A DNA stretch of 64,000 nt from Acidihalobacter prosperus (GCF_000754095.2 NZ_JQSG02000001.1:605140-669139), one strand, 5' to 3'; counted from the stretch's first letter, positions 28,000 to 41,621 are shown. Notes: a model not told the origin generated them from the sequence alone. A program made the numbers and translations.

Positions 28000-30789
28000 A
28001 TGAAACGCATTCTGATCAATGCCACCCAGCCGGAAGAGCTGCGCGTGGCCATGGTCGACGGCCAAAAGCTGTACGACCTAGACATCGAAGTTCCCTCGCG
28101 CGAACAGAAGAAGTCCAACGTCTACACAGGCATCATCACCCGGGTTGAACCCAGCCTGGAAGCCGCCTTCGTCAATTTCGGCAGCGAACGTCACGGCTTT
28201 CTGCCGTTCAAGGAAGTCGCACGCGAATATTACGCCGAGGCGGTAAGGGACGGGGCCTCGCGACCGACCATCAAGGAGGCGCTGCGCGAAGGCCAGACGC
28301 TGCTCGTGCAGGTCGAAAAGGAAGAACGCGGCACCAAGGGCGCGGCCCTCACCACGTTCATAAGCCTCGCAGGACGCTATCTCGTCCTGATGCCGAACAA
28401 TCCCCGTGCCGGTGGCGTCTCGCGCCGTATCGAAGGTGATGACCGCAGCGAGCTGCGCGATGCGATGAGTCAGTTGGAGGTGCCCGAGGGCATGGGCTTG
28501 ATCGCGCGTACCGCTGGCGTCGGGCGATCGGCCGAAGAACTGCAGTGGGATCTCGACTACCTGATGGTGTTGTGGGAGGCGATCCGCACGGCTTCGTCCG
28601 AACGCAAGCCCCCTTGCCTGATCTACCAGGAAAGCAACGTCATCATTCGGGCGCTTCGCGATCACTTCCGCAACGACATCTCGGAAGTGATCATCGACGA
28701 CGCCAAAATCTACGAGCAGGCACTCGACTTCGTTCGCCAGGTCATGCCCCAGAGCGCGCGGAAACTGAAGCTCTATGAGGACCGCGTGCCCCTGTTCAAC
28801 CGCTACCAGATCGAAAATCAGATCGAAAGCGCATTCGAGCGCGAGGTCAGGCTGCCGTCCGGTGGCGCCATCGTCGTCGACCACACCGAAGCACTGGTGT
28901 CGATCGACGTGAACTCGGCGCGCGCAACCAAGGGTGGCGACATAGAGGAAACAGCGCTCAACACCAATCTCGAAGCAGCGGACGAGGTCGCACGTCAGCT
29001 ACGTCTGCGTGATCTCGGCGGTCTCGTGGTGATCGATTTCATCGACATGGCGCCAAGCAAGCATCAGCGCGAAGTCGAAAATCGCCTGCGCGACGCGCTC
29101 AAGCTCGATCGCGCACGCGTTCAGATCGGTCGCATCTCCCGTTTTGGCTTGCTGGAAATGTCGCGTCAGCGACTGCGCCCCTCCTTGGGCGAATCGAGCC
29201 ACATCGTGTGCCCCAGATGTAGCGGTCACGGCACCATCCGCGACGTGGAGTCCCTTGCGCTTGCGGTCATTCGCCTGATGGAAGAAGAAGCGATCAAGGA
29301 CAAGACCTCCCAGCTGCTCACCAAGGTACCGGTTGAAGTGGGTACGTTCCTACTCAACGAGAAGCGCAGCACGCTGACCGATATCGAGCAGCGCCACCAG
29401 GTGCGTATCGTAGTCGTGCCGACACCCTCGCTGGAAACGCCGCACTTCGAACTGGAACGGATACGCGATGACGGCAAGACCAAGGACGGGGATAGCGAAG
29501 CCGCCACGCAACACAGCTACAAACTAATCGACACTCCGCCCGAGCCGAGCGTGCAGGCCACCGCCAAAGCGGGCGGCGCTTCGCAGCCGCAGGCTCCCGC
29601 CGTTTCCATGGTTGCGCCGCCGCCGACGGCAATGCCCACGCCGACCACCGAAACCGGAGCGCCGGCCCCGTCCGGGGATGGCATCAAGCCGGGGCTGATC
29701 ACGCGCATCTGGCACAGCCTGTTCGCGCCGATGCCCGAGTCCGGTGGCGACGCACGTCAGACCGAAGAGCGCATCCAGCGCCCTCGCCCACAGGCGCGAA
29801 TCACGCCTTCCTCTGGCGGCACCACCGACCCGCAGCAGGAAAAGCCTCGCGCGCGACGAGACAAGCCGGCGCGCACCGAAGACCAGCGTCGTGGGGAAGC
29901 CCGCGCAGACGGACGGCGCGCGGCGACCGGGCAGGCACGAAACGGCGAAAGGCCAGAGAACGCCAAGGATACGGAAGCTGCGCGCAAGTCGAACACGCCC
30001 GATGGAGAAACCGGCTCGCGCGTCGAAACCGCAAATACCGGGGACGAATCTCAGGCACCCCGCTCTCGCTCCAGCCGCCGCCGTTCCAATCGCCGCCGCG
30101 GACGCAACAGGGAGTCGGGTGATCGAAGCGAAGCAGCCGAAAATGGGCAGCAGGCAGACGCATCGGAACACGTTTCGCAGAACACGGATGCGCCCGCTGC
30201 CGCGGACAGGCCGGCAGGCGACGATGAAGGCGCGCGCGACGACGGTTCGCCGAACACGGGACGCAGTCGCAATCGTCGCCGGCGCGGCGGCCAGCGACGC
30301 TCACCTGATGCAGATACGGCTGCAGTCGCGGCGTCTCCGCAACAGACGGAGGCAGAGCGGCCCCAAACGGCACAACAACGCCCTTCCACGTCCGCGGAAA
30401 GCTCCGCTCCGAATGTCTCGATGACGACCACACCCCCCGAGTCCAGGCACGCAGACGAAGGTGGTGAAACCAGCCGCAACTCCAAGCCAACGGCAGCTCC
30501 GGGCTCCTCGGCGGAGTCGAAGCCGCAGGTGGCGGCGCAGCCTGCCGCGGCCAACATACCGCCACAGACCGCTCCCGCAGAACGCCCAGCGGCGCAAGAC
30601 CGCCCCGAGACTAGTGGCGGCGATCGGCCGCCGGCCTCCAAGCCCGAGACCGCGCCGGCGACGGAAAGCCGTGAGCCTGCGTCCAGACACGCACCGAGCG
30701 TCAAGCCGGCCGATCTCTCGAAAGAAGTCGCCGCTGCGGAACGCCCCGAGTCGCCCGCCTCGACCTCAAATAAGACGGCCGAAGGCTGA
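28000..30789 (+). CDS. rne: Ribonuclease E
   Basis: RNase E is the main endonuclease of mRNA decay and rRNA/tRNA processing and the scaffold of the degradosome. The 929-residue protein has an S1 domain (~residues 35-120), the 5' sensor region, the DNase I-like catalytic part with [18 protein letters not shown] and VVIDFIDM, and the Zn-link CPRCSGHG with cysteines at 404 and 407, the same numbers as in E. coli. After about residue 510 it becomes a long low-complexity tail rich in Pro, Ala, Glu and Arg, with two Arg-rich patches ([15 protein letters not shown] and [13 protein letters not shown]) that probably bind RNA. I chose the ATG at 28000 ([10 protein letters not shown]) over an upstream frame start. 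Confidence 0.97.
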   Translation: MKRILINATQPEELRVAMVDGQKLYDLDIEVPSREQKKSNVYTGIITRVEPSLEAAFVNFGSERHGFLPFKEVAREYYAEAVRDGASRPTIKEALREGQTLLVQVEKEERGTKGAALTTFISLAGRYLVLMPNNPRAGGVSRRIEGDDRSELRDAMSQLEVPEGMGLIARTAGVGRSAEELQWDLDYLMVLWEAIRTASSERKPPCLIYQESNVIIRALRDHFRNDISEVIIDDAKIYEQALDFVRQVMPQSARKLKLYEDRVPLFNRYQIENQIESAFEREVRLPSGGAIVVDHTEALVSIDVNSARATKGGDIEETALNTNLEAADEVARQLRLRDLGGLVVIDFIDMAPSKHQREVENRLRDALKLDRARVQIGRISRFGLLEMSRQRLRPSLGESSHIVCPRCSGHGTIRDVESLALAVIRLMEEEAIKDKTSQLLTKVPVEVGTFLLNEKRSTLTDIEQRHQVRIVVVPTPSLETPHFELERIRDDGKTKDGDSEAATQHSYKLIDTPPEPSVQATAKAGGASQPQAPAVSMVAPPPTAMPTPTTETGAPAPSGDGIKPGLITRIWHSLFAPMPESGGDARQTEERIQRPRPQARITPSSGGTTDPQQEKPRARRDKPARTEDQRRGEARADGRRAATGQARNGERPENAKDTEAARKSNTPDGETGSRVETANTGDESQAPRSRSSRRRSNRRRGRNRESGDRSEAAENGQQADASEHVSQNTDAPAAADRPAGDDEGARDDGSPNTGRSRNRRRRGGQRRSPDADTAAVAASPQQTEAERPQTAQQRPSTSAESSAPNVSMTTTPPESRHADEGGETSRNSKPTAAPGSSAESKPQVAAQPAAANIPPQTAPAERPAAQDRPETSGGDRPPASKPETAPATESREPASRHAPSVKPADLSKEVAAAERPESPASTSNKTAEG

Positions 30790-30795
30790 CGGTCC

Positions 30796-30830
30796 AGGCC
30801 GTTCCGCCCTAAGCATGGACGGAACGGCCT
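30796..30830. terminator. Terminator-like hairpin between rne and the phosphatase gene
   Basis: A perfect 11-bp stem, AGGCCGTTCCG with CGGAACGGCCT, encloses a 13-base loop. On the plus strand it is followed by a moderately T-rich CTTAATCTT. It lies 7 bases after the rne stop, between convergent genes, so it may serve both. Confidence 0.7.
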
Positions 30831-30847
30831 CTTAATCTTGCGACGTC

Positions 30848-31330
30848 TCAGCCTAACTGCCGGCGTATCTCGGCAATCAGGCCCTCTCCAGCTGCCTCGA
30901 CCATGTCCAGCACACGCTCAAACCCTTCGCCCCCCCCGTAATACGGATCCGGCACTTCGATAACGCCAAGTTCCGGCGCAAAGCTCATCAGCAACTGCAC
31001 CGATGGCAGCGATTGCAAGCCAAGTCCCTGATCGCGCAAGGCATCCAAGTTGGCCTGATCCATAACCAAAACATGGGCGAAACGCGTCAGATCGGCTGAC
31101 TCGATACGACGTGCCCGCTGCGACGACAGATCGTATCCGCGCCTTCGGGCTGCCGCCTGCATCCGCCTGTCTGGCGGCTCGCCGACATGGTAGGCATGCG
31201 TGCCCGCCGAATCCACGCGCACACGGCCTGCAAGTCCAGCCCGTTCGAGTTGGCGCTCGAATACGCCCTGCGCTGCAGGCGATCGGCAGATGTTGCCCAT
31301 GCATACAAATAGCACCCCGATATCCTGCAT
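30848..31330 (-). CDS. Low-molecular-weight protein-tyrosine phosphatase
   Basis: The 160-residue protein has the P-loop VCMGNICRSP near the start (Cys10, Arg16) and the acid Asp in PDPYYGG near residue 128, both needed for catalysis. Bacterial members often act on tyrosine kinases of polysaccharide export or on arginine phosphates, but no such partner gene is nearby. It lies 84 bases downstream of bioA on the same strand. It is convergent with rne. Confidence 0.93.
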   Translation of the reverse strand: MQDIGVLFVCMGNICRSPAAQGVFERQLERAGLAGRVRVDSAGTHAYHVGEPPDRRMQAAARRRGYDLSSQRARRIESADLTRFAHVLVMDQANLDALRDQGLGLQSLPSVQLLMSFAPELGVIEVPDPYYGGGEGFERVLDMVEAAGEGLIAEIRRQLG

Positions 31331-31414
31331 CTTTACTTCCTACCGATATTGAAACGGGTTGGATACCCATGACTCATGGCAAACGCAAACTCCATGTCCA
31401 TCATGTCCGGCCAT

Positions 31415-32767
31415 TTAATCGCGCGTGGCCAGATCGATACCTTCGGTCGCGACCGTAGCCAGAAAGTCGATCTGATCCGGTGTGATGACGTAAGGTGGCA
31501 TGAAATACACCACATTACCCAGTGGTCGCAGCAACGCGCCGCGCGTGAGCGCGTGCTGGTAGACACGCAGACCGCGCCGTTCCTGCCAGGGATAGGGCAC
31601 ACGTCTAGCCTTGTCCGCCACCATCTCGATGGCCAGCACCATTCCCGTCTGACGGATTTCGGCCACATGCGGATGATCCTTCAAATGCGCGACTGCTTGT
31701 CCCATATGGGTCGCCAGTTCGCGATTCCGGGCGATGACATCATCCGACTCGAAGATATCGAGCGTGGCCAGTGCGGCGCTGCAGGCAAGCGGATTGCCGG
31801 TATACGAATGCGAATGCAAAAATGCCGTCATGCGTTCGTAATCATCGTAAAATGCCTGATAGATCCGATCATGCGTCATCACCGCGGCAAGTGGCAGGTA
31901 CCCTGCCGTCAGCCCCTTGGAAAGGCACATGAAATCCGGGCTGATGCCGGCCTGCTCGCAAGCGAACAATGTACCGGTGCGGCCGAAGCCAACGGCAATT
32001 TCATCGGCGATCAGGTGCACGCCCTGTCGGTCGCAGGCCGCGCGCAGTAAACGCAGATATTCAGGATCGTACATGCGCATACTGCCGGCGCACTGAATCA
32101 AAGGCTCGACGATAACGGCACAGGTTTCATGTGCGTGGCGCGAAAGCGCCGCCTCCATGTGCGCGAACTGCCGGCGCGCTACATCGGCACACGACTCGCC
32201 GGGTTCACGGGCATAACAATCCGGGCCAGGCACCACGATCGACTCCATCAGCAAGGGGGCATACGTTTCCTTGTACAGAGAAACGTCGCCGACGGATAAC
32301 GCCCCCAGGGTCTCGCCATGGTAGCTGTTGGACAGGCAGATAAATCTCGTTTTCCCGGACTGCCCGAGATTGCGCCAGTAATGAAAACTCATCTTCAATG
32401 CAACCTCGACCGCTGCCGAACCATTATCGGCATAAAAGCAACGGCTGAGTCCCGGTGGCGTGATGTCAACCAGGCGTTCGGCGAGCCTGACTGCCGGCTC
32501 GTGTGAAAAACCGGCCAGAATGACATGTTCGAGGGTGTCAAGCTGGGCTTTGACGGCCGCGTTGATACGCGGATTGACGTGACCGAAGATATTGACCCAC
32601 CAAGAACTCACCGCGTCGAGATAGCGTTTGCCCTCGAAATCCTCGAGCCATACGCCATCGCCTCGGCGTATGGGTACCAGCGGCAGAGTTTCATGGTCTT
32701 TCATTTGCGTGCAGGGGTGCCAGAGCACCGCCAGATCGCGATCGTGCAGATTCTGATTGTCTTGCAT
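31415..32767 (-). CDS. bioA: Adenosylmethionine--8-amino-7-oxononanoate transaminase
   Basis: BioA makes 7,8-diaminopelargonate in biotin synthesis, using S-adenosylmethionine as amino donor. The 450-residue class III aminotransferase has WHPCTQMKDHE at the start and DAVSSWWVNIFGH, typical of BioA, then DEIAVGFGRTGTLFACE and the PLP lysine in CLSKGLTAGYLPL. The other bio genes are not in the window, so bioA stands apart from them here. The ATG at 32767 has only a weak ribosome-binding site. Confidence 0.94.
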   Translation of the reverse strand: MQDNQNLHDRDLAVLWHPCTQMKDHETLPLVPIRRGDGVWLEDFEGKRYLDAVSSWWVNIFGHVNPRINAAVKAQLDTLEHVILAGFSHEPAVRLAERLVDITPPGLSRCFYADNGSAAVEVALKMSFHYWRNLGQSGKTRFICLSNSYHGETLGALSVGDVSLYKETYAPLLMESIVVPGPDCYAREPGESCADVARRQFAHMEAALSRHAHETCAVIVEPLIQCAGSMRMYDPEYLRLLRAACDRQGVHLIADEIAVGFGRTGTLFACEQAGISPDFMCLSKGLTAGYLPLAAVMTHDRIYQAFYDDYERMTAFLHSHSYTGNPLACSAALATLDIFESDDVIARNRELATHMGQAVAHLKDHPHVAEIRQTGMVLAIEMVADKARRVPYPWQERRGLRVYQHALTRGALLRPLGNVVYFMPPYVITPDQIDFLATVATEGIDLATRD

Positions 32768-32925
32768 GCGGGTATCCGGAGAATCGAGACTCGGCGACTC
32801 ACCGCACGGTGCCGCGATCGAGGCGCCGGGTCTTGATGGAACGAGGCCTCCAGCTCGCAGGCGGGAGGAAGTGATCAGGCGGGCAGTCTAGCAGCCGTTG
32901 CCAAGTACAGGCCAGTCAACCCGAT

Positions 32926-34406
<1,481 letters not shown>

Positions 34407-34410
<4 letters not shown>

Positions 34411-36215
34411 GCTGGATCCTGCCCTCGGCGCATTGTCCCTCCCGTCACGGGGTCCCCGCCACCATAAGTGAAGGCATGGCTAAGATAGTCGGGAGGATCA
34501 AGTTCCAGAAAACGATAAAGGTTCGTCAGGTGGAGGCGGTAAAGCCGGTCGAAATCGCTGACCGATCCCGATGGGTTGTAGTCTCCGAACCACCAGCACC
34601 AGTCGGAACCCTCGCAAATGGCCAGCTGCTCACTTGCGCGATGCAGGCTGTCTTCGCTCAGTTTATGCTCGGCAAGCGCATTATCGTATGCCTGCTTCGC
34701 CGCGATGAGCATCGACCAGCCCTGATTCTTGTCATGGTCGCCGATCCAGGTGGAAAATGTGCCATAAACCCAGCTGCCCGAAACAATGCGCCTGAGCCTG
34801 TCTGTTGGTGGCTGTGCGGGTGTTGTCTGGCGGGCGGAAGATTTTGTGGTCATTTCCTGTGCCAAGGCTACGCCTTGCATGCCCTCCCCTACCGAATCCA
34901 CGAGCGTGAGTGCTTCCGAAAATGTCGTCATCTGGATCATGGGGTGTTCAGCCAGCAGGCTGTAAAGTCTGGAGAGAAAATAATATCCATTGGCCGGGTA
35001 GTATTCCCAGGCATTCTCGCCATCGAGGATCACGGACACGATCTTGGGCGCGGCGTGTCCTTCCTCTTGGCTGACGGCCATGGTTTCGAGTTCATGCACG
35101 AAATTAGCCGCAGCGTCATCCCCATGCCAAGTCGAATAAGTGAACCCGATGGCGTCGGATAATTTGTCATCGCGAAAAAAACACCGAACCCCACTGTCGC
35201 CATAACGATACGGCGTATAGAGCCAGTCTCGCGATTCCATTAGTTTTCGACCGGATGCCTTCAGGCTGTTGGCCAATACCGTTTCTCCGCTGGCTGCCCA
35301 GCGGAACCCGGCTTGCCCCAGCATATCCAGTGTCGGTCCGCTGATGCTGCCCTCCGATGGCCAGCATCCCTTCGCGGACATTCCGAAGACACGCTTGAAT
35401 ACCGCCTGCCCATGTTCGAGATGCCAACTCACCCGTCTGACGCCATCCGGGTATCCCTTGGGCTCCTCGGGCAACACGACCTCGGGCCAAGCTTCACGCG
35501 CACTGGACAGATCTATCATGAGCGGCATGATCGGATGGCCATACGGCGTCAGCGACAGTTCGATCCTTTCCTGTTTCGCGAGCAAACGGTAACGGTCCAA
35601 CAGTCGTGTCAGGTTTTCGCCGATGACTTCGATCAACACGCGCCGGTCGCGCATCGAGAAGTGCGTACCCTGTTCGATGAGATGTTTGATGCGAAGGTCA
35701 CTGCGCCTCAGGGTTTCCCCCATCCAGGCCAGGTGATACCAGACGAGCAGATCCACGAGAAACTGATCGGATACGTAGTCGATCGTATGGTCCTGGTGCT
35801 GCATCCAGGCGACCATGTCGACAAGCCCCTTGAAGATGGGCCAGGGCTCGACCATATGCGTACGGTTTGCCTTAAGACATGACTGCGCGAGCCAAAGACG
35901 CTGCTCGGCGCTTTGCGGCATGTCCTCCGCCCCTAGCGCCGCCAGCAGTGGGTCTCGAATCGCCTCTCCCCGCTCGAGCCATGTCTCGATCTGAATGGCG
36001 TAATCCTCGATCTGCTCCAGCAGGATCGGTGCGAAATTGACCACGGCACGCGCATCGGGCTCGGACTCGAGATGCGCCACCATGTCCGTGTAATCCTTGA
36101 TCGCGTGCAAGTAGGTCCAGGGGAGTTGAAATACGCCGCTGGCATGATCGCGATATTCAGGCTGGTGCATGTGCCAGCAAAGCACCAATTGAATCGGCTT
36201 TAGTTTATCGGGCAC
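34407..36215 (-). CDS. Glycoside hydrolase family 57 protein
   Basis: The 602-residue protein has the GH57 motifs in order: [13 protein letters not shown] at the start, [10 protein letters not shown] with the likely nucleophile Glu, [14 protein letters not shown] with the likely acid Asp, and a C-terminal helical part rich in Trp ([29 protein letters not shown]). Family members are alpha-amylases, glucanotransferases or branching enzymes; the exact activity is not evident. I chose a GTG at 36215 because it begins the family-like sequence [14 protein letters not shown] (GTG read as Met) and overlaps glgC by only 11 bases. ATG codons at 36275 and 36290 would overlap glgC much more. Confidence 0.88.
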
Positions 36216-37470
36216 GGCGACGCGGAGCTCCCAGCATGTCTGAAGTGACCAGTACCACACCGCCCGGTGAGACATGAAAGCGCCGGGCATCCTCTTCCAG
36301 ATTTTCGCCGATCACCATGCCTTCAGGCACATGACATCCTTTGTCAACGACGGCACGTTTGATGCGGCAATTCTTACCGACATGCACGTCCGGCAAAATC
36401 ACGGAATCCTCTATCAATGCATGGGCGTCGACTTCCACATTGGAAAACAGGAGAGAATGACGCACCAAGGCTCCCGAAATGATGCAACCGCCGGACACCA
36501 TTGAATCCACTGCCATGCCTCGACGATCATCGTCGTCGAACACGAATTTCGCTGGCGGCAATTGTTCCTGATAGGTCCAAATCGGCCAATCCTGATCGTA
36601 GAGATTGAGCTCGGGCGTAACGCCGATCAATTCGAGGTTGGCGGCCCAGTAGGCATCCACGGTACCGACATCCCGCCAATAAGCCTGCGTATCCGTCTGG
36701 GTGTCCCTATAAGGGAACGCCATCACGCGATACCGCCCCACGATATGCGGGATGATATCCTGCCCAAAATCATGATTCGACTTGGACACATCGGCATCGC
36801 GCACCAATTGCTCATATAGAAACGAGGCGTTGAAAACGTACACGCCCATCGATGCCAGTGCGCGATCTGACTTGCCCGGCATCGGCGATGGATCCGCCGG
36901 CTTTTCCTGAAATTCATAAACCTGCCCCGTTTGATCGCAGGCCATCACGCCGAAAGCCTTGGCCGTGTCCAAATCCACCTCGAGACAGGCCACGGTCATA
37001 TCCGCATTGGTATCCACGTGATAGGCGATCATGTCGCCATAGTCCATTTTGTAGATATGATCTCCAGCGAGTACCAGAATGTATTCCGGGTCATGCTCGC
37101 GGATGATATCGAGATTTTGATAGACGGCGTCCGCGGTACCGGCATACCACGAGGTATCCACACGCTGTTGCGCCGGCCATATCTCCACAAATTCGTTGAA
37201 TTCGCCGCGTAGAAAGCCCCAACCTTTCTGCACGTGTTGAATCAGCGAGTGGGCTTTATATTGAGTCAATACCGCAATGCGACGAATGCCCGAATTGATA
37301 CAGTTGGCAAGCGGGAAATCGATGATACGGAATTTGCCGCCGAAAGGGACGGCTGGCTTGGCTCGCCAGGCGGTCAGGTCCTTTAGCCGAGCTCCGCGTC
37401 CGCCTGCCAGAACCAGTGCCAGGGTGTCTCTGGTCAGACGGCTGACGAAGCGTTGCGACTGCACTTTCAT
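36205..37470 (-). CDS. glgC: Glucose-1-phosphate adenylyltransferase
   Basis: GlgC makes ADP-glucose, the first committed step of bacterial glycogen synthesis. The 421-residue protein has [36 protein letters not shown], the substrate-loop [27 protein letters not shown] and a C-terminal left-handed beta-helix with repeated hexapeptides ([15 protein letters not shown]). The ATG at 37470 has AGGA nine bases upstream; a GTG six codons earlier (37488) is an alternative. It is divergent from glgB and leads the glgC-GH57-malQ unit. Confidence 0.95.
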   Translation of the reverse strand: MKVQSQRFVSRLTRDTLALVLAGGRGARLKDLTAWRAKPAVPFGGKFRIIDFPLANCINSGIRRIAVLTQYKAHSLIQHVQKGWGFLRGEFNEFVEIWPAQQRVDTSWYAGTADAVYQNLDIIREHDPEYILVLAGDHIYKMDYGDMIAYHVDTNADMTVACLEVDLDTAKAFGVMACDQTGQVYEFQEKPADPSPMPGKSDRALASMGVYVFNASFLYEQLVRDADVSKSNHDFGQDIIPHIVGRYRVMAFPYRDTQTDTQAYWRDVGTVDAYWAANLELIGVTPELNLYDQDWPIWTYQEQLPPAKFVFDDDDRRGMAVDSMVSGGCIISGALVRHSLLFSNVEVDAHALIEDSVILPDVHVGKNCRIKRAVVDKGCHVPEGMVIGENLEEDARRFHVSPGGVVLVTSDMLGAPRRRAR

Positions 37471-37635
37471 GTTGCCGGTTCCTATCACTTGACGGATGGG
37501 AGCTTACAAACACTGTCGCGGCCCCAGGTTAACCCAGGATGCTCGTGCTAGACTGCTGACGTCGAAAGCGTACTGGAAATCGACGCCCGCTTACAATCTG
37601 GCACGTCAATCAAGACAAGGCAAGGACAAGCTGGC

Positions 37636-39813
37636 ATGACGAACGCACTTTCCGGTGATCTCGGCCGCATCCTGGAGGCCAGACACCATGATCCCTTCGG
37701 CTTTCTGGGCTTGCACGCCGAAGCAGGCGGTTCGATCGCGAGGGCGTATCTACCGCACGCCGTCGAGGCCTGGATAGGCGCTGACCGATTGCCGATGACG
37801 CCACTCGAACAGGCCGCAGGCCTGTTCGAGTGGCGTGGGTCCGCCGACGTCTTGCCGGCACATCCGCTCGTGCACTGGACGGAAAGCAACGGCGACGCCC
37901 ATGAGCGGCATGACCCTTACAGCTTCATGCCGCAACTCAGCGAGTTTGACCTACAGCTGATCAACACTGGCAAGCACTGGCATGCCTACCGCATTCTCGG
38001 CGCACATACGTGGCAAGTCGACGGCGTGGCTGGCGTTCGGTTCGCGGTCTGGGCTCCGAATGCCGAACGTGTCAGCGTGATTGGCGACTTCAACCACTGG
38101 GACGGACGCTGCCACCCCATGCGCGTACGTGGCGGCACCGGTATCTGGGAGCTGTTCCTACCGGATATCGCGATCGGGTGTCTGTATAAATTCGAATTGC
38201 GCAATCGGCACAGTGGCCAGATCGTCACCAAAATCGATCCCTACGCCCGTCAATTCGAGCTGCGGCCGCAAACCGCCTGCATCGCCATCGCCGACAGCAC
38301 CTATGAATGGCAAGACCATGACTGGCTGGAGGCACGCAAATCCAGCGATTGGCTACATGCCCCCATGTCCGTCTTCGAAGTGCATCTGGGCTCATGGCAG
38401 CGCGACGACCAGGGGCATTTCCTGGACTATCGCACGATCGCGGACCGCCTCACGGCCTATGTCCGCGAACTCGGTTTCACCCATGTGGAACTGCTGCCGA
38501 TCACCGAACATCCGCTCGATGCCTCATGGGGTTATCAGACCACCGGGTATTTCGCGCCAACCAGCCGGTTCGGTGCGCCAGACGACTTCCGCTATCTTGT
38601 CGACCGGCTGCATCAGGCAGGCATCGGCGTACTGCTCGACTGGGTGCCAGGGCATTTCCCGCGGGATGAGCATGCACTTGCCCGCTTCGACGGCACGCCT
38701 TTGTACGAACACGCCGACCCGCGTCTCGGAGAACACAGGGACTGGGGCACCTATATCTTTAACTATGGTCGAAATGAAGTACGCAATTTCCTGATCTCCA
38801 GCGCCATGTTCTGGGTCGAGGAGTTTCACATCGACGGGCTGCGCGTCGATGCAGTGGCATCGATGCTCTATCTGGACTATTCACGCGAAGCCGGCGACTG
38901 GCTACCTAATAAATTCGGCGGCAATGAAAACCTCGAAGCCCTCGATTTTCTGAGAGAGCTCAACGCCACCGTTCAAGGCAACCACCCCGGCGTACTGATC
39001 ACCGCCGAGGAATCCACCGCCTGGCCCCAGGTAACTCGCCCCCCCGATCTCGGTGGCCTGGGCTTTGCAATGAAATGGAATATGGGGTGGATGCACGACA
39101 TCCTGCAATATTTCGGCAAGGATCCGATACACCGCCACTTTCATCACGACCAGCTGACTTTCGGCCTGCTCTACGCGTTCACGGAAAATTTCGTATTGCC
39201 GTTCTCGCACGACGAAGTGGTGCATGGCAAACGGTCGCTACTTTACCGAATGCCTGGGGACGAGTGGCAGCGTTTTGCCAATCTGCGCCTGCTTTACGCA
39301 TTCATGTACACCTACCCAGGGAAAAAATTACTTTTCATGGGATGTGAATTCGGACAAGGGAGCGAATGGAACTTTGATGCTCAGCTCGACTGGTATGTCA
39401 CGCAATACGCGCATCATCAAGGCGTTCGCGCGCTGGTGAGCGATCTCAATCGCCTTTATCGAGACAATGCGCCCCTGCATCGCCAGGATTTCGAATGGCA
39501 GGGCTTCGAATGGATAGATTGCCACGACGCGGCCCAGTCGGTGATCAGCTTCATGCGCAAGGATGATGCCGGCAGGCATCTCCTGGTCGTATGCAATTTC
39601 ACGCCGATTCCACGACAGCAATACCGACTGGGCACGCCACACCACGGCGTTTACCGCGAAAAATTCAATTCCGACTCCACCTATTATGGCGGCACGAATA
39701 CTGGCAATCCACCGCTGATGCAGACCGAACCGACCCCCTGGATGGGGCGTGAGCGTTCGCTTTCGCTACAGTTGCCTCCGCTCGGTCTGCTGGTGCTTGA
39801 GCCTGCCGACTGA
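37636..39813 (+). CDS. glgB: 1,4-alpha-glucan branching enzyme
   Basis: GlgB creates the alpha-1,6 branches of glycogen. The 725-residue protein has two N-terminal beta-sandwich modules (the second with [18 protein letters not shown]) and a GH13 catalytic barrel with [19 protein letters not shown], the nucleophile in [17 protein letters not shown], the acid/base in [11 protein letters not shown] and [14 protein letters not shown]. The C-terminal domain ends [11 protein letters not shown]. This is the full-length, E. coli-type form with both N-terminal modules. It is divergent from glgC across about 165 bases; no glgA or glgP gene follows. Confidence 0.97.
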   Translation: MTNALSGDLGRILEARHHDPFGFLGLHAEAGGSIARAYLPHAVEAWIGADRLPMTPLEQAAGLFEWRGSADVLPAHPLVHWTESNGDAHERHDPYSFMPQLSEFDLQLINTGKHWHAYRILGAHTWQVDGVAGVRFAVWAPNAERVSVIGDFNHWDGRCHPMRVRGGTGIWELFLPDIAIGCLYKFELRNRHSGQIVTKIDPYARQFELRPQTACIAIADSTYEWQDHDWLEARKSSDWLHAPMSVFEVHLGSWQRDDQGHFLDYRTIADRLTAYVRELGFTHVELLPITEHPLDASWGYQTTGYFAPTSRFGAPDDFRYLVDRLHQAGIGVLLDWVPGHFPRDEHALARFDGTPLYEHADPRLGEHRDWGTYIFNYGRNEVRNFLISSAMFWVEEFHIDGLRVDAVASMLYLDYSREAGDWLPNKFGGNENLEALDFLRELNATVQGNHPGVLITAEESTAWPQVTRPPDLGGLGFAMKWNMGWMHDILQYFGKDPIHRHFHHDQLTFGLLYAFTENFVLPFSHDEVVHGKRSLLYRMPGDEWQRFANLRLLYAFMYTYPGKKLLFMGCEFGQGSEWNFDAQLDWYVTQYAHHQGVRALVSDLNRLYRDNAPLHRQDFEWQGFEWIDCHDAAQSVISFMRKDDAGRHLLVVCNFTPIPRQQYRLGTPHHGVYREKFNSDSTYYGGTNTGNPPLMQTEPTPWMGRERSLSLQLPPLGLLVLEPAD

Positions 39814-39973
39814 ACGATCGGCAAGTCGGCAAGGGGCCGTGGGGTGGACTCGCCGAGCCGAACTGATATGATCGCCGCCGCGCGAAGCCAACACTGCGGC
39901 TGGGCGCGCCCCCGGCGCGCCCTGTGCGTATCAGGCCGGCCTGGGAACAAGGCAACCGGTGGCTGGCGAAAAA

Positions 39974-40066
39974 TGGCGGAGAGGGTGGGATTCGAACCCA
40001 CGTGGGGCGGTAAAGCCCCCAACCGATTTCGAGTCGGTGCCGGTGTGACCGCTTCGGTACCTCTCC
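39974..40066 (-). tRNA. tRNA-Ser (anticodon CGA)
   Basis: The minus strand folds into a 93-base class II tRNA with acceptor stem GGAGAGG/CCTCTCC, encoded CCA, anticodon stem ACCGA/TCGGT around CTCGAAA (anticodon CGA), a long variable arm GGGGGCTTTACCGCCCC and T arm GGGTTCGAATCCC. It lies alone between glgB and mltF, convergent with glgB. Confidence 0.97.
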
Positions 40067-40076
40067 AAGGGCGCGG

Positions 40077-40082
40077 ATTGTA
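40077..40082 (-). promoter_or_regulatory. Candidate extended -10 of tRNA-Ser
   Basis: On the minus strand TGT precedes TACAAT, an extended -10 located 10 bases before the mature 5' end of tRNA-Ser. The region after it is G+C-rich. The -35 is weak, as is common with extended -10 promoters. Confidence 0.45.
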
Positions 40083-40145
40083 ACAACCCACGACCGCTAG
40101 AGGAAGCGAAATCGGGCATGAGATGCATCGCCCCCCTCCACTCAC

Positions 40146-41621
40146 TTGACGGGTGACCGCTTGATCAATCTGAAGACGCGTCGCGGACGCCGCCAACTGA
40201 TTCGAATCGCCGAAATCGCCGCCTTCATCGCGCTGATGAGCACGACGCTCGTCTATGTCCTCTCACGCACACCGGATACCTTGCTGGATCGGATCAAGGC
40301 CAGCGGCGTGCTGGTTGTGGCGACACGCAACGGCCCCACCACCTACTACCAAGGCCCCGATGGCCCAACCGGCTTCGATTACGATCTCGTGGAAGCCTTC
40401 GCTCACGAACTGGGCGTCAAGGTCAAATGGGTTTTCCCCGACAATTTCTCCGACCTCTTGCCCATGGTCGAATCGGGCCGAGTCGACATGGTAGCTGCGG
40501 GGATCGCGATCACGCCCGGACGCGCCGAACGTGTACGGTTCGGCCCCGCCTATCAAACCATACGACAGGAGGTCATCTACCGCGCCGGTGAACCGCGCCC
40601 ACGCAGCGTATCCGACTTGATCGGCAAGCGCTTGGCTGTGATCGCAGGCAGCAGTTTCGAGACCAGGCTGCGGCAGCTCAAGAAAAAATATCCTCAACTT
40701 GGCTGGCAGGCGGAATCGGATACCGATATCGAGGAGCTGTTGTACCAGGTCGCGACGGGCAAGCTCGATTACACGCTGGACGACTCCAACGACGTTACGC
40801 TAAACCGCAGATTCTATCCCCAGATCGCGGTTGCCTTCAGCATAGGCTCCCCCCAGAAACTGGCATGGGCGTTCCGACGCGATGACGACAGCAGCCTTTA
40901 TCATGCAGCCAAAGCATTTTTTGCCAAAATCGAGAAAAATGGCGAACTGCACCGGATTACCGAGCGTTACTACGGTCATGCCCGAAGCTTTGATTATGTG
41001 GGCACATTCACTTTCATGAAGCATGTCGCTCAACGCCTACCGCCGCTGATTCCGCTGTTCAAGGCCGCGGCCAAGAAATACCACATCAGCTGGCGGTTGC
41101 TGGCGGCCATCAGTTACCAGGAATCCCACTGGAATCCTAATGCCACTTCGCCCACCGGGGTGCGAGGACTGATGATGCTGACGCGCCCGACCGCCGAGCA
41201 TCTTGATGTTGAAAACCGCCTAAATCCGGAACAGAGCATCATGGGCGGGACCCGCTATTTTCTCAAACTGCGACGCGAACTACCTGCCAGCATCAAGGAA
41301 CCCGACCGCACTTGGTTCGCCCTGGCCGCATACAACATAGGCCTTGGCCACGTCATGGATGCGCGACGTTTGGCCGTCAGGTTCGGCAAAAATCCGAACA
41401 GCTGGCCAGACGTGAAGCAGATACTCCCTTTATTGAGCCAGAGACGCTGGTACCGACAGACCAAATTCGGTTACGCGCGGGGCCGCGAACCGGTCCAATA
41501 CGTGCAAAATATTCGCAGTTATTTCGATATTTTGATCTGGCTCCGCGACCACAATCAGAAAGGCCAGAATTTGAATACGCCACTGCCAAGCTCGTTGCTG
41601 AATACGCCACCGAGCCTGTAA
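40146..41621 (+). CDS. mltF: Membrane-bound lytic murein transglycosylase F
   Basis: The 491-residue protein has one N-terminal hydrophobic segment (IAAFIALMSTTLVYVL), a type 3 solute-binding-like domain (residues ~45-275, with GFDYDLVEAFAHELGV and MVAAGIAITPGRAERV), and a C-terminal lytic transglycosylase domain with the catalytic Glu in ISYQESHWNPNATSPTG and WFALAAYNIGLGHV. This order is diagnostic for MltF. The start is uncertain: TTG at 40146 or TTG at 40161, neither with a clear ribosome-binding site. It is convergent with tadA across 19 bases; in E. coli mltF also lies beside tadA. Confidence 0.92.
   Translation: MTGDRLINLKTRRGRRQLIRIAEIAAFIALMSTTLVYVLSRTPDTLLDRIKASGVLVVATRNGPTTYYQGPDGPTGFDYDLVEAFAHELGVKVKWVFPDNFSDLLPMVESGRVDMVAAGIAITPGRAERVRFGPAYQTIRQEVIYRAGEPRPRSVSDLIGKRLAVIAGSSFETRLRQLKKKYPQLGWQAESDTDIEELLYQVATGKLDYTLDDSNDVTLNRRFYPQIAVAFSIGSPQKLAWAFRRDDDSSLYHAAKAFFAKIEKNGELHRITERYYGHARSFDYVGTFTFMKHVAQRLPPLIPLFKAAAKKYHISWRLLAAISYQESHWNPNATSPTGVRGLMMLTRPTAEHLDVENRLNPEQSIMGGTRYFLKLRRELPASIKEPDRTWFALAAYNIGLGHVMDARRLAVRFGKNPNSWPDVKQILPLLSQRRWYRQTKFGYARGREPVQYVQNIRSYFDILIWLRDHNQKGQNLNTPLPSSLLNTPPSL

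Noticed and set aside
27573-28148. A plus-strand frame across the rne leader
   Set aside because: It overlaps the start of rne in another frame, has no ribosome-binding site or homology signs, and coincides with stem-loops that better explain the region.
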